This document shows positions 25,601-39,680 of a stretch of 64,000 bases of DNA, in pieces. Numbering within the stretch: position 1 is the stretch's first letter; every line of letters starts with the position of its first letter. The position numbers were made by a program, and so were the translations under genes. The notes beneath the pieces were generated by a model. That model ran no database searches. It was not told where the DNA came from and worked only from the letters and a program-made list of their open reading frames with translations. The stretch is from Holacanthus passer (lineage: Eukaryota; Chordata; Actinopteri; Pomacanthidae): the NCBI GenBank assembly GCA_025331565.1, contig JAFREQ010000039.1, positions 5,022,001 through 5,086,000 on the forward strand, written 5' to 3'.

Positions 25601-27572
25601 GTTACATGAGAAGATTCATACTGCTTTTCATGTCCGTTAATGAATGTGCAATGAATGTGAAGCTTGAAATTCATTAATTATGACACATGAGTAATTGGAT
25701 ATGAGGGTAGGCTTTTTCCGAAAGTCGTCTTTGTTTAGATAGTGGGAAAGCAGCAAGAGAGAGACAAACTAGCAATGTCACAGTAGAAAAATGGGATTCA
25801 GTCATTGCAGTATTTTTGGGAACAAATGTCTGCAGAAACGAGGAGTGCATACAGATGGTTTAGACTAGAGAAAGGACTGGATACTTTCTGATCAAAGATC
25901 CAACTCATCCTGAGTGGAAACATTACAAATTTACATGGGAAATACATGGCCCAGGTCCCGGGTGTTTAAAACCTCCCGGAATATCTTAGTACCCACCTAC
26001 CAACCATCAGTGATATCGGTGAGGCGAGGTGCTCTCACAGAACCCGAGGGATACTAAGAGACAATTCCCACCAAGCACCTCGCTGCATCTCACAAGACGT
26101 ACATAAGTATCCGCTGCCATACCACCAGACTACAGAGCAGCTTCTTTTCTCAGGCTGTGAACATCCACAGTTCATCCTCCGCATAATACTTTTTGTTTTG
26201 TGTGTAGAATAAAGTGACGACAGCTCGCATTTCATTGTAGAATGTTAAATAAATCAACCTTGAACCTGTTTCGGGAAGCATCCGTGCATCTAAAGTCTTT
26301 GAATTCCAGCCTGTTTTCTGCTGAACAGTGCCTGACCTCTTGGAAAAGAGAACTTCTCAAGTAAGCTAACAACAGTGTCATTATACAAAGTGAACACACA
26401 ACACTGAGCGTCCTCCAAATTCCCCTAAATCCACCACATACAGTATTAATAGTAAGACGTGGCTTGTTACAGCAGAAATGACGTCAAGGATGAAATTGCA
26501 CGCTAACTGGTTCAAAGCATTTCTTAGGAGTTTTTTGTGAAGGTCTTGTGAAGTGTCAAAGTTAGTTTGGTGTTAGAATGCTGATACCAAATGTTTCATT
26601 GTTCTGTGGCTTCTCGGAAATAAAAGAGGCCTAAGACTTTGTTTTTAGAGCCTCTAGCCTGTCCAGTCCCTGTTATGTAATCAAGTTTTTAATAGTGAAC
26701 CTCTTTCATGCACATGCATAGAGGGAAGCCCTGTGATTTCCTAATTCATATTCAAACCGGTCTGCTGACAGAGGTGACAAAGGTTCAGTCTATAGCTGCA
26801 GATTAGGCAAAAAATACTATCTGACTGGTTCTGATATGTTGGGTTTTGTCATTGTGGCATTCATTTGTGCTTCTGGTAACCTGATGAATGTAAGGGCAAT
26901 TTTCACCTGATTTGGCCTCAGAGAAATATCTTTCCCTTCAGTGATTGTCTTGTGTTTGGTGCTGAACAATTAGTGTTTTGTAAGTTTTCTGAGAGAGCGT
27001 TTTTTGTTAAAAGCAGATGGCTGGAACTAAATAATAAAATTCTGTTAATTTGTTGTTGGTTTCTTTACAAGCAGCACCTTTCACATTACATGCAGTGATA
27101 TGATGTATTGTTAATATGAAAATATTTAAAACTGCAGCTTTAATAAATTTAATTTTCTTTAAAAACATGACCATAGTAGTATATTACATGCTGCTTTATA
27201 AATCAATGACATGGTTCCTACATACAGGTACATACAATATTGGTTTAGTGAACTGGAAATGGGGAAATTAAACATTGAACTGATTGAAGTAAATCATAAA
27301 CCTGCTTTGTGGTGTATGAAATATTCCAAACAATAAATATATCTTTTATTTTGTCTTTCATCCAAAATGGATTGTTAATTTAAAAGTGCATCGATTAAAA
27401 GGGCTAAAATTAGGCTTCGACATAATTCAGCCTCTAAAGTCAACCTTTCATGTGTGGCACAGCAGCAAAATTTAAAACTCACTAGTTAAATCATAACGAA
27501 TTATTTCAATGCTTAAATAACTGGCGTATTAACAATCCAAGAAGCTGAAATGCTTCTAAATGATAAACCTTT

Positions 27573-27591
27573 AAAAAAAAAAAAAAAAAAA
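27573..27591 (+). repeat. Poly(A) tract (A19)
   Basis: Homopolymer; no retrogene body is recognisable upstream. Confidence 0.95.
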
Positions 27592-28734
27592 CAAGGGTGC
27601 TTGATATAATAAAAAATAAACTGTAGATTAGTTTTAAGGACATAAAAGCCAGTTTGTGTTCAGCGCTGGATAGAAAGCAACAAGTTAACTGTTGAGCTGT
27701 TACAATAAGACTCTTGTCGACCATCACTGAACCTTGTGACGAGCATCCCGGTTTGACCGTAGGTGTCAAGACGGGCTCTGAATTACATAACAGCTGCAGT
27801 AAAACTGCACTCACAGAAGCTGAGTGTTTGTGGACATCACAGAAGCCCTTTAAATCTCAAGTGATTTATCACAAGTACAACATAATGGTAAATTCACATT
27901 AATAAAGACTGAGCTGTAGTGTTGTGTAATCCAATTTGTCATCATCCCACCTTCTTCAAAGAGGGCATGTCGGGCAAAAAGCTGGTAAACTCAACACCAC
28001 CTTTGTCTAGTGACATAAAGATGAACAAAGATGACCTAAGTTATCAGCCCTGCTGTCTTATCAGCCTTCAAACCTCCTTCTGTGTCTTTCTGCTGAGTGC
28101 TACGTGTTCTCATACCCCGACAACGCTCCAGGGCGGAACACCCATCTAAGATCTTGCTCAACACGTAAAAACAAACTTGTCTTGAATGCCGTCTTCACAC
28201 CACATGAGCCTACTGAAATCATTTTGGTGCCTGTGGTTTGGTTGGTTACTGGAGCAAGTGTTATGGAATCAAAATCGTAATAAGAAGCGTCTTTCATGAA
28301 CACATGCCAGCCATACTGTCCTTAGGCTGCGATCACACCAAGGAGCTCATTTACAGCACACTGGGAATAAAATGTTTCCTGAGTCATCAGATCGTAGGAT
28401 GATTCCACTTATTCCACTTATATGTGGTCGCTTGAACTGAGTCTGTCTGTCTGCTCTGGTTGTGAATTCTGATGGCGCTGAAGCTAAGATTTTATATATA
28501 TTTATGTATGTATATGTATGTATATATCAAGATACTGTATGGTTGGGCGATATGACAATCTATATTGTGAAACATTATAAATACGCCAATGCTGTGGTGT
28601 TTATCCCTATATTATCTCTGGACTAGGCCATTGTAGGCAAGTTTGTGAATCAACAGATTTAGACACAGCTTTGTGGCAGTATTGGATTTTTAGCCATGTT
28701 CATACAGCACAGCTTTAGAGATGTCAATGTCAGT

Positions 28735-28890
28735 CAGTTGGTGGATCCATCACTTTAGTCTTGTCTGAGATATTTCTACAATTACTGGATGAATTAAAAA
28801 TGAAATTTTGTACAGACATTCATGTTCCCCGTGGGATGAATCCTAACCTTTGGTAATCTCCTACTTTTTCCTCTAGCACCAACACAAGAT
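28735..28890 (+). repeat. Teleost 'TTGAGATATTTCAGTC' interspersed repeat, copy 3 (opposite strand)
   Basis: TCTGAGATATTTCTACAATT, ACTGGATGAATTAAAAATGA, TACAGACATTCATGTTCCCC and TCCTAACCTTTGGTAATCTC. This is the reverse-complement orientation of the copies near 12 and 20 kb. Confidence 0.7.
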
Positions 28891-28899
28891 GAATTGTAA

Positions 28900-31800
28900 T
28901 CATCATCAGGTCAACGCTTTAATTTGTCCAGTACTTTGGCTTGTGAATGACCAGCAAAACTATTGCCATTGCCTCAGCTGTACTTTTTTTGCATCAGTGT
29001 AATGAAGTAGGCCAACCTTTATTGTCAGCTGTATTGTTCAGTTTGTTTTATCCATAACCAGTGATTCAATTGATTTTCCAGAAATTGTACTGTGTCATTA
29101 TATATTAATACTGCAATGGGTGGGTTTGGCATCAACCTCATGTATTTCCCAAATATCAGACTGTTTCTTTAACAAACTTAGTCTCCGTTTGTCTCCACCA
29201 GGAATAAAATCGACTTTCACTGTTCAACCCTTCATTTATCATGAGAGCAGATGCAGTGTCGGTTGAAGATTTGCCACAGCAGACACTAAACAAGCCTCCA
29301 GGCCAAAGACCCGACACCGCCATGGTGGTGACAGAGGTTTTACAACCTGTATCAATAGAACAATAACAGGTAGGAGAAGAAAGTAAGAAAAGAGAGTGGC
29401 TTGATGATAAGATAAGAGAACATCTTGTCGAACCTCACCTTTACCCTCAAAGCTTACATTTTAGTAACTTTGCCAATATCTCACAGCCATGAAATGCAAA
29501 TTTCATGGACTGTCATGCCATTAAAGAAAAAGAATCTGAGTTGTAATTAGTAATATGCCTCAGTATTAAAAGGCCGACCAGCTTTTTCAATTTGCCTGTG
29601 TCATTTTACCAGCTTCAGCTGCCAAATACAAATCCAAAAAAAAAAAAAAAAAAAAACAAGTAGTGGTAATAAAAGTTCATGTTTTTGAAAATGTCATCCG
29701 TTTGTCACTGAATGACACAGTTCAGACAGTCCAGGCCGTAACAGAGACACAGAGGACGAGGGGTGGGACACTGTCCCAGTGACGGGTCACATCCTCCTGT
29801 CGCTGTCGTGACGATACACACGATGTTCGGAGACTAATCCAGCAGGAAGTAGAGATGAGCGTTAATCACTGCTCCTCTGACTGCACGCACAGATTACACG
29901 CACACACATAACCTCAAATGCAAACCACACATGCATGGGTTTATGTCATATTCATATATTGCTTCATCGTACCAATATAAATGTATAGGTTTTAACCCAT
30001 TAACTATAAATTGGGAAAACTTGAAATACTGTAACTGCCATCCATTATCTCAAATAAATCAATTACTTCCCTATCTTTCAGTTTTAATTTATTTTACTAT
30101 GTCATACATGAAAATCAACATGTAGCCTACAGTCATCAACTCATCAACTCAACTTCATCAACTTTTTTTACGGGAAATAATTAATCTGACCATTAAAATT
30201 AATTTTCCAAATATTTGCGTTTTTTTTAAAGAAGCTCTTCCATTAAGCCGATTCATGTTCATGCAAATATGAAATACACATTTAATGTCAGACTTTTCCC
30301 ATCAACATATGAGCACAGCTTAAAAGTTGTGACAGAAAAAAATAAAATAAAAATAGCAACAGTCTCCTTCTTGTCATAGATTTGATGGATTTCCCCACAG
30401 CTGTCTGACCAGCAAAAGCCCTCAACACTGGCTCCCATTTTAATAAGTCACAGCACTGCCGCAAGGGGTTAAAAGTCAGGCTGGTTTTTTTCTCCCTCTG
30501 GGTAAATGCAGACATAATCCCCAAGTCATAATCTAGCAGAGAGGTGGCAGAGCGGGCCCTTAATCCTCCCACATCATCATCAGGGTAGCCCCCACCGTCA
30601 CCGCCCCCGGCCCCCGCGGGAGTGAACACATCCGTTTGGGCTTTACGACTCTCACTACTCTGATGAAGCGCAAAACCGGACACTGAAGGGGGTGTGAGTG
30701 GGACGGAGGAAGAGGGAGACCAGGTTTAATATCAGATCTGTTTAAAATTGGACACAGGGATTACAAGGCCTTTTCATCCGCTGAACAACAGACGTCCATT
30801 CATAAAGTGGTTTGGAAGTCATGACAGTATCCTCTAGCATTTGTCCCGGTGGGAGCCCCATAGACACATATACACTGTATATTAGATATGAGGCGTGTTG
30901 CGAAAGGATCTTGTGGCTCTAGCAGCGGGGGGGGGATTATTTGGAAAAGCAGCCGGAATTGAACTGCATACTACAGAATTGTGACTTGAATGACTGACAT
31001 ATGTTGCATGATCCAGAGTCCATCAGTGCCCAATGAACGACAAGCAAAGCAAACAGCAAGATTTTAGCTGAAGTGATAGCGCTGTGTTCAAACAGTTTCA
31101 AACTAACATGTGAGTCATTCAAATTAACTCAAACCAAACAACCCAAAAAGCCTTAATTTTAACCAGGTTAAGTAAAATTGACCTTGTGTTCCTTCAGGGT
31201 GCATCTGCTGCCTCACTGATTGACAAGTTTGACAAGGTGGTTGCATTGCAAACAGCCTCTTTATCCAAAAATCCAATAACCAACTGAGCTGATCATCCTC
31301 CACATTAACCTTTGATATATGAATGTGGTGAGTGCTGTTGCTATTTTTGTTGCAGAAGTGGTTTCTGAAAATTATTTTTTAAGACCACACATTTATATAA
31401 TGACCTAATCTTGTGGGTAAGAAGCAAATCCATTTCCAGAGCCCACAGTTTATGTCTGCAGTGCTTCTTTCAGCTTCCACCATCTGATTTATGTGAGTGT
31501 AGCCAGTGCTGTGTGGACAATGTGGCAATGGTTTGCATGTTCTACACACAAATAATCTTCACCTTGCACTGTTTAATTGGACATTTATGACTGACTCATT
31601 ATGGTTGTTTTAACTGTTGGAAATCGAGAACTGATTCACTTTCCATACCAAAGTGCTGGAAGTTGTGGCCACCCACTAAATAGACATGTACCAAGAAACA
31701 AAAGGCATTAGAGTAACACCATGAAACTGTGGTGCTCCTTTCATGGCATGATGGATTTTGTTTCTACAATATTAGCACACACTTTTCATCTGATCTAAAG

Positions 31801-34800
31801 CTATTACTAACGTGTCAATCTAACTTATTGGGAAATCACAAACGATAGATCTCAGTGATATAAATTCCTCCAGCTCTCATATCCAATCACCAACAATGAG
31901 TCTAATCTGGCCAAGCTACCGCAACAACTGGCCCACTGCTGCCAAAGCTTTTCTAAGAGAAATTCACACTTACTTATTTTGACATCCTTAGATGTCCTGT
32001 AGACAAGATGAGAATTTAAAAGTAGTATTAATTTTTTTTTTTTTTTGCAGGCAAACCAAAGAAGGTTGCGTCTGTCCTGTATCAAAGAGTTCTGGATAAA
32101 TATTATACATATACCATTGCACCCGTATTATTTCAGCTTCAAACTCTTTGCAGACATCAAAAGGAAACATTGCTGCTACATTGCTCACCTCTTGTTCAGG
32201 CTGTGCTGCTGTGCGATTCGATGACTTTTGTAGCTGCGCTTGCTGGGTCCGAGGACCAGCACCTGATCCAGATGAGATGTTGGGCTTGTCATCCAGACTG
32301 TCGGTGGTTGTTAAACGCTCATAGTTTGCAGAGGAAGCAAGGCGTGCAGAGGATAGCGCACAGCAAAAAGTTACACAACAAAGGTTGCAACTGGTGATAA
32401 AGAGTGTCTCTTAAAAATCTGTATTGAGGCTTGGTGGTTAAACCGGCTGATAAAAAGGCTCTTTTCTTATTGCTGGCCAGTCCAAACTGCTTTTAGGTGT
32501 AGTAAATATTACAATGGTGCCCTTTGGGAGACGGCCTTGATCCAGGGGAAAAGTTGAAGAGAACAGAAAGACTGCCTTTGTTGATAGGGAATTTCCAAGT
32601 GACTGTGATAAATTTATCCAGACTCCGGGTCGCTACAGTAATTGAAATCAACATAGACGGCGTTATGTAACGTGTAAAAAACTTTCGCTTTTCAAATATA
32701 GCCAACTTTTAACTCGGACATCTCGACTTCTCAAATTAACAATTTTACGGAGTCATTGTGCTTACCTGTTCAAACATAATCACCCTGTTCATTATATTAA
32801 AATACCAGCAGACAAGGTTGGATTACAGATGGGAGGTTTAGTGTGTGGCAAAAAGTTTAAGGTAATTTGCTTAATTGCAGATTAAGACAATGTATGAACT
32901 TAAATGATAGCAGTCTTGTTATTACATAATCTTGCGGGTCCATCTTGTGAGGGGCCTTTATTGTGTTGGCGTATGGTGTTTACATGATGCATATAGAAGG
33001 GGTCCAACACTGCTACCACTACAAAGATGTTCCAACCCCAATGAGTTTCTTGAAAGAAAATGCGAAACAAGTCAGTGTGAGAGGATTCAGTTTCGGTGGA
33101 ACGAATCACACTGTTGTGCTGCACAGTGATTATGAATCTGATGTTGATGTCATGGGCACAACACGCAGCCATGTGACAAAGCCATCAGTTAAAATGCCTG
33201 TCAGTACACGTATCTCATTTTTCCCAAGACGACGGCCTGACGCTGAGGCGCTCAAGCTGAGGCATCACGATCCAAACAGTCATCCATTTTCATACCATTC
33301 AGTTGCATCAGCTCACACTAAGTGGCACGACTCATCCGTCCGCATCATGTGAACGCGACAGCCTTCGACCTCTCTGATGAAAGCAAACATAAACTAATCG
33401 AGAAGGTGATGAGTTTCTACGACCTTTTTCCAGTTATAGCGCGCTATCGCTTTATTTAACTTTAACTACTGCCATGTTCACATTTCACATTGTTGCTATT
33501 CCTGATGTGCTTTATTTACTGCTCTATAGTCCTAAAGGCCCAGTTATGGAAAAACATCTTTTTTTGGTCCTCTGTACACAGAGAAATGTAATGAAAATAA
33601 CAGACACTGCTTTATTTTCCCAAATTCGTTTGGGTCACTGTCATTTTAACTGATGTGAAGAGAAGGGAAGAGAGATAGTCCTTCAACTATTTCTGTTGGA
33701 CATCATTCAACTATTTCTGAATGATTACTACCCAAGAAGTACATAGTAGGAAGCTGTAGGCTCAGAGCCAAAGTCAATACATCTGTCAGCAGTGCAAGCT
33801 CATTCTGCCACTTGTTCCTCGTGTACATGAGGAAAAATACTCCTCTGCATCATGCTGCATTTCACTTGAAGCAGGCACCCACCAGGAGTTTTTTCGGTTC
33901 TTACCATGACTGTTACTGGTATTTGTAAGGAAACACCGTGGGGAATACAGAGAAATTTGACTATAATATTTATGACTATTGAAAATGCTTCACAAACAAA
34001 ATCTAGTTCAGCATTTTGGGGGGAAAGCACAGGGAGAAACAATGTAAGATTAAACTATGGTTCCAAATTGACTATCAAGACAGATACATGCACACACTCA
34101 ACAATCGAGAATATTCATCTTCACGTGTCCTCAGACCGTGTCCTCATCCACAGTAACAGACTGATCTGACACTATAACCAAATAAATCCAGTCGACCTGA
34201 AGGCGACTGATGAAGAGCAGATTGAGAGAAAGAGGGAGAGGACGGATAACAAGACAGCAGCAAAACAAGGTTGCAGCACCATTTTGGGTCAAAACTAGCG
34301 ATATTATAAATCCTGGATATAAAGTAATAATCCACATTTTGATGAATATGAAAAAAACATCCTTCCTCTCTTTTATCCAACAGCTACAAAATCCCCAAAT
34401 CTTCTGATCCATGAAAGTTTTCCTGTTACACCCATGCAGGCTGCAGTATGCATCACCAAGTTATGCCGACCACATGCTTTCGGTCAGTCGTAGGCAAGCA
34501 GCAGCCCGTGGGCCAAATCCAGAAACCAAAAGCAGTAACTTTGAAAACTTTTGCATATTGTTTCTTACTAGTACTGAAGGCAACACTGTCAATAGAATGA
34601 TTGTGTGAATCCTATTAGACATGACTTTGTCTCATCTAGTAAAAATCAGTGATTTGTGTCTCAAACACAAAAAGTGGCAGTTTATTATGGCGTGCTGGTG
34701 AAAATACTGTGTGTGGATAACCTATCAATTACACTACTAGCACAAAGATTCATTTTTTTTACCAAATGAGCATGAACATAAAAGAAACAAAATACTGAAA

Positions 34801-36030
34801 AAAATAAAATAGTGGCAACAATATTTAATTCATTATACTTGGCCACTGAACAATGCTTAAAAAAAATGACTGTTCAACCTAATTTTTAACCACTACTTAA
34901 GGTCATAAATGAAATATGAAATGACAGTTTCACAGTCTTATGTGTGGGACTATTTCTTGGTCATGTGCAGTGACTGGCTTTAGTCTCCACTGGTGGGTGG
35001 ATTTGGTGTCAGGCTAGTTGTTTCTAAGCTAATTGAATGCTGGCTGTCGTTTCATTATGAGAGATGATCTTCTCATTCGACTCTTGACAAGATAACAAAT
35101 GTCAGACTATTCCTTGAAGGATTACTTGAAGTTGCCATCTTGGGGCCCTACCCGCTTTCCACTCTGATTTCTTGCCTGTGGTGACATAATCTGTACCACG
35201 CCGGGTGGATATACGCCTAAAACATCAGCGTCTGGGACTGAAGAGGCCCCTCATTTCCCAGCAGCACATGGACATTTAAAACTTCAGCTATATGATTCCG
35301 GGAAACCATCCCAGTTTTACAGGGAGCAGTGATCCAAGATGGGTTGCACAGATTCCCAGGGTTACATCAATAAATGTGATACTCAGTATAGAGGATTTTA
35401 CAGTGTGACAGGTTTATAAAGTCCAACATAAAAGCAGCAGGATACGTTCACATTTAGGCTTCGACTGTAGCTGATGTATGGTGAATGTAATGGCAGAATA
35501 AGCTCAGAGAGTATTATAAGCAATCAGTAGTTAAGAGGTCAAAGGTCGGATCCACAGCAGTAGAAGTAAAGAAGAAGTAAAGATTTATTTATTATGTTTC
35601 AGGTTTTGTGAATGTTACAGATACTAGAGGGGAAGATCCGATGATTCTGAAATGTTTATTTTAAATAGAATGAAAGGTTTGATGTTGAGCTTTACTATAA
35701 GTGCTAATGCCTCAGCAGGAGGAGGTGACACACCCTGCGACAAAGTGTTAATGTGATGTTTGGAGAGGACATGTTGTATGTTATTATGCAAGAGCATTGC
35801 ATTCATAATAATCTAGCAAGAAAGCTTTTCACAGACAGCAGCATGCACAGTGAGATCAAGTCCAACCTGATTATACGAAATGCACAAACAAGGTGATGTC
35901 ATGGCAGAGGCAAATTAAAGGTGCAATCAAAGCAAATGTTGTCTTCTGTCTGAATTATAGCCTTGAGATTTAAACTGTTCTGCTTCCTGTGATTAGTTCA
36001 TCAGAGATGGGTCATGTGACTCAGAAGCAG
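28900..36030. other. Intergenic: no gene recognised
   Basis: Unique sequence with one A21 tract. A short CpG/GC-rich patch occurs at 30,540-30,700. A segment near 34,480-34,540 (GTAGGCAAGCAGCAGCCCGT, GGGCCAAATCC) resembles the end of a hAT-like element but is too short to call. Confidence 0.55.
29636..29656 (+). repeat. Poly(A) tract (A21)
   Basis: Homopolymer; could be an old retroposon tail but no body is recognised. Confidence 0.95.
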
Positions 36031-36040
36031 CTTGTTAAAA

Positions 36041-36630
36041 ATACTAATACAACACTGTGAAAAGTCCACTACAAGTAAAAGTCCTGCAAAACTTCAAGTA
36101 TCAAAAGTACTCACTGTGCAGTAAAATGTTCCCTGTCAGTGTTTTATTATTATATATGATGTTTTTAGATGAATTTTACTGCTGCAGTAAGGTGCATGTT
36201 GCATTGTCCTGTTGAAGATGGTTAAGGTTGGGCTCATTTTAACTGCTTTATATACTATTGGGTAGTTTAATCTACAGCAATGCATCATATGTTTGTGGCG
36301 TCACTGACCTGTGAGAACCACATATCACTGAAAAGTCAACTTGTCATAAGAAAAACAACCTGTTTTCAGCTTTGTGACAATGCATTTTCCAGCTAAATAA
36401 ACGGGGTTTATTTAGCTTAAGATGTAGGAGAATTTCTCTCATCTGAACCCATAAAGTAACACTTATTCCTTCAGTTTATCCCAAAAAGAATGTAACCTGT
36501 AAAGTAACTTCAGCTGTCAGACAAATGTAGTTGAGTAAAAAATAAAGTCTAAAGTTGCACAAAATAGATATACTCAAAGTAATTTGTACTTAAGTACAGT
36601 ATTTGAGTACTTTGATAAATCCCACCACTG
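36041..36630 (-). mobile_element. Non-autonomous CAGTGGTGG-ended DNA element, copy A
   Basis: On the minus strand it starts CAGTGGTGGGATTTATC and runs through the wording typical of a very common teleost repeat: TACTTAAGTACA, ACTCAACTACATTTGTCTGA, CTGTAGATTAAACTACC, then ATAATAATAAAACACTGACA and ACTTTTACTTGTAGTGG. The terminal sequence and lack of coding capacity suggest a short hAT-like non-autonomous element (class assignment from memory). Confidence 0.75.
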
Positions 36631-37777
36631 ATTAGCTTGACAGTTCCAAACACTGATTCTAAGCAAGTTTTGCATCTGTAGTTCGTTTACACTTGTGCAT
36701 GGCAATCAAATCATCCCACACAGATCTGAAACATTTAAAAGGTATTAAATCTTACTAAAGACTTTTGGTTTTCTCTTTCTCTCTCTTTCACAGTTTGAAA
36801 TCTGATTATGTGATTTCCTGTTAGAAATTGGTCGATTCTGTTGAGCTTTTTGTTTACTCACTGCTGAAATAAGATGATGAGTATGTAGAGTGCACTGTGT
36901 TGTGTTCGTGTGCAGTGTAAATGTGGGACATGCTGCTGGTTGGAGATTTTGACTGGTTACCTTGTTGATCCATAATAACCTGCATCCATCCATGTTATCT
37001 TTTTATATATATTCTATACATGTGTATTTGTACTAGTAGCTAGAGATCATTTGCTGGAATATGATAATTATATGATATATGATGTATAAATGACACCAGC
37101 CAGACTTCATGTATCTTCCCATGTGTGTAAACGTTGCTTACCTGACATTGGCTTCAGGAGCCAGTGTCCTCATGTAACTCTATAAATACACAGGCCGGCG
37201 TCCAACCACTTCATTTCTTTAGCCACCACTGACCACACCTGCCCCACAGACAGGAATAGACAAAACATCACTTTAAACATAATAAGTATCACTTAAACTT
37301 TCAACAATGTTCTCACAACCTCGAACCCGTGTGCTCTCGTCATAGCGAAAAATAGCAGCCCATTAATTGTCGCGACAGCCAGAACAATGTTTTTGACCCT
37401 CTTACCTTCAGCCTGTAATGTTCCCTGTAATTGTCCTTCTGGAAATGAGCCTCTTGATCATGACACATTGATTTAAAGTTTGCTTAGCTCATGGAGAATC
37501 AAGTGGCTCTGTGTTTTTGGCATCAGAGATTTCTCGATACCATCGTGAAGTGGACGGTAAAATTCCTCGTGTTCGTCGTGCCAGACTCCAGCCTGCGTCT
37601 CCTCACTGAGTTCAGCTCAGATGTTGTATCATCAAAGGTAACATTCAAAACAGCATGTGAATATTAGAATCTGAACATCTGAGACGTCAAATTAGTTCAT
37701 ATTGATTAGTATTAATTAGCAATAAGTATAATAATATTCACATTCATAGAGTGATGGCTTGTCATCTATTGTGTCCC

Positions 37778-38195
37778 CAGTGGTGGAATGTAACTAAGTA
37801 CATTTACTCAAGTACCGACTGCGTATTTTCATTTTATGCTACTTTATACTTTTACTCCACTACATTTATGTGACAGATCTAGTTATTGGATACTTTTTAC
37901 AGATTCTGATTCATACAAACTACAACAAATATTCAAACAATCAACAAATTAATTATGATGTTTTAATATAAAGTACAATAGAAAATTGATTTTTACATAT
38001 TGGTGTGTCAATAATTATATGATATTATATATTATCAAATAATATCATTCTTTATTCTGAAATAGCCATTTTGCACGATGAGCACTTTTACTTTTTGTAC
38101 TTTATATTACTGTACTGTATATTTGTATGCACTGTTACTTACACTGTACATTTTTGAATGCAGGACTTGTAACTTTAACGTAACTTGTAATTCAG
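37778..38195 (+). mobile_element. Non-autonomous CAGTGGTGG-ended DNA element, copy B
   Basis: Starts CAGTGGTGGAATGTAACTAA, with ACATTTACTCAAGTAC, TTTTATGCTACTTTATACTT, CTCCACTACATTTATGTGAC and near the end TTTTTGAATGCAGGACTTG. It is the same family as the copy at 36,041-36,630 but in opposite orientation. The 3' end is worn; a further piece (TTTACTTGTAATGGAGTATT) lies at 38,408-38,428, so about 230 bp may separate the end from the body. Confidence 0.75.
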
Positions 38196-38654
38196 ATCAA
38201 ATCTTGGGATTGCTGTGTAATGTAGCTATGTTATATTTCATGTAAAGCTGGTACCTGCTCAAATCTTAAACCCTATAGCACCATCTAGTGTAGACAAAAC
38301 ATAAATACAAATGTGTATGTCAACTTTTTTTTCCTTTCCTCTCCTGTAAATCATCTCACGACCCCTCTGATTGACCTCGTGACCCTGTGGAGGGTGATAT
38401 ACAGAAGATTTACTTGTAATGGAGTATTCTAAAAGCATCTTTTTTAATTCATCATTTCAAACCCTGCACTTTCTCTTTTATGTCCCATGCAGGAGGATTG
38501 AGTGTATGTTGATGACTGATCAACTGACTCATTGCTTCATTTCATTCCAATTACACACCTGCTGCCAAACACAAAAGCCTTATGCTTGGTTTCTGTTTGT
38601 CTACAAAAATAATTGGATAATCTTTTGTTTAAGTTGACTGAGTTTCAATTTTCC

Positions 38655-38765
38655 AACAAGCCCAATTCCAAAAAAGTTGACTCTGTGTAAAATGTAAATA
38701 AAAACAGAATGCAATCATATGCAAACTGTTTTTTATTGACAACAAATATAAAGTGTTCCTGAGCC
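38655..38765 (+). repeat. Teleost 'AAGTTGGGAC' interspersed repeat, 5' fragment
   Basis: AGCCCAATTCCAAAAAAGTT, GTGTAAAATGTAAATAAAAA, CAGAATGCAATCATATGCAA. This is the head of the same family seen 700 bp downstream at 39,357, in the same orientation. Confidence 0.75.
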
Positions 38766-39356
38766 CATGTAGTAATCTCCTTTATCCAACCATGTGTTTG
38801 ACAAAGTGGTGAACCTCTCTCCATCCTCGCTTGTGAACAACTGAGTCTTTCCAGGATGAACCTTTCACCTTGCATCAATTTATTCTCAGTAATGTTACTT
38901 TGCCATGTCGGATGTCTTCTGTGAATATGATCTGTTGGAGCTGCAGTTTGTCAGATGTAGTTGTATTGCTGTCTGTGTCCAGCAGGTGGCATGGTTGGAC
39001 AAATACACACAGCAGGACAGGTCAACTGAGTTCATTAACAGGGCTTTCTTTTTGAGCAACATTAAGCAGCCCCAGTGAAATCCAGGCAAAGATCCTCAGC
39101 AGATGTCATGAAAGTAAATGATCCAATTGAATTCTGTTCTTTCATATTCTGTCATGCAATAATTGTATCCAACTGTAGAAATGCACATAAAAACAATGAA
39201 GGAAAAACAACACAATGAAAACTACAATGTTACAATGGAAACACATTGTGTGACACAGCAGTTTTTACAGTACATTTGTGTCATGAATTACCGGCAAAAT
39301 GTTGACAACATTGCAGAAATAAATTTAATTTGATTGACAAGCGTCCAAATGATATA

Positions 39357-39680
39357 CAACCCCAATTCCCAAAAAAGTTGGCACACTGTGTAAAATGTTA
39401 ATCAAAACTGAATTTCATGGTTTGCAAATCATTTAAACCCTATATTTAATTGAAAGACAACATATGAAATGTTGAAACTGAATTTTCATTGTTCTGTGAA
39501 AAACATATGCTCAGCAACATGTTTCAAAAAAGTTGGGACAAGAACAATAAAACACTGGAAAAGTTGTGTAATGCTAAAAAAAAAAAAAAAACCTGGAGGA
39601 ACATCTCCCAACTAATTAGGTTCATTTGCAACTGGTTAGTAACATGACTGGGTGTGAAAAGAGCATTCCAGAAGATAAGT
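39357..39680 (+). repeat. Teleost 'AAGTTGGGAC' interspersed repeat, longest copy
   Basis: ACAACCCCAATTCCCAAAAA, GTTGGCACACTGTGTAAAAT, GGTTTGCAAATCATTTAAAC, TTCAAAAAAGTTGGGACAAG, ACACTGGAAAAGTTGTGTAA, a run of 16 A (39,576-39,591), then GGTGTGAAAAGAGCATTCCA. I recognise this as a widespread fish repeat but do not assign a superfamily. Confidence 0.75.

Larger units (their letters stand above)
20860..28730. other. Intergenic: no gene recognised
   Basis: One teleost repeat at 22.4 kb, otherwise unique sequence. The stretch 25,550-25,730 is TAAT-rich and looks like typical enhancer-type non-coding sequence. Confidence 0.55.

Noticed and set aside
32963..33352. 129-codon open frame
   Set aside because: No recognisable motif, no splice or promoter context and no codon bias I can see.
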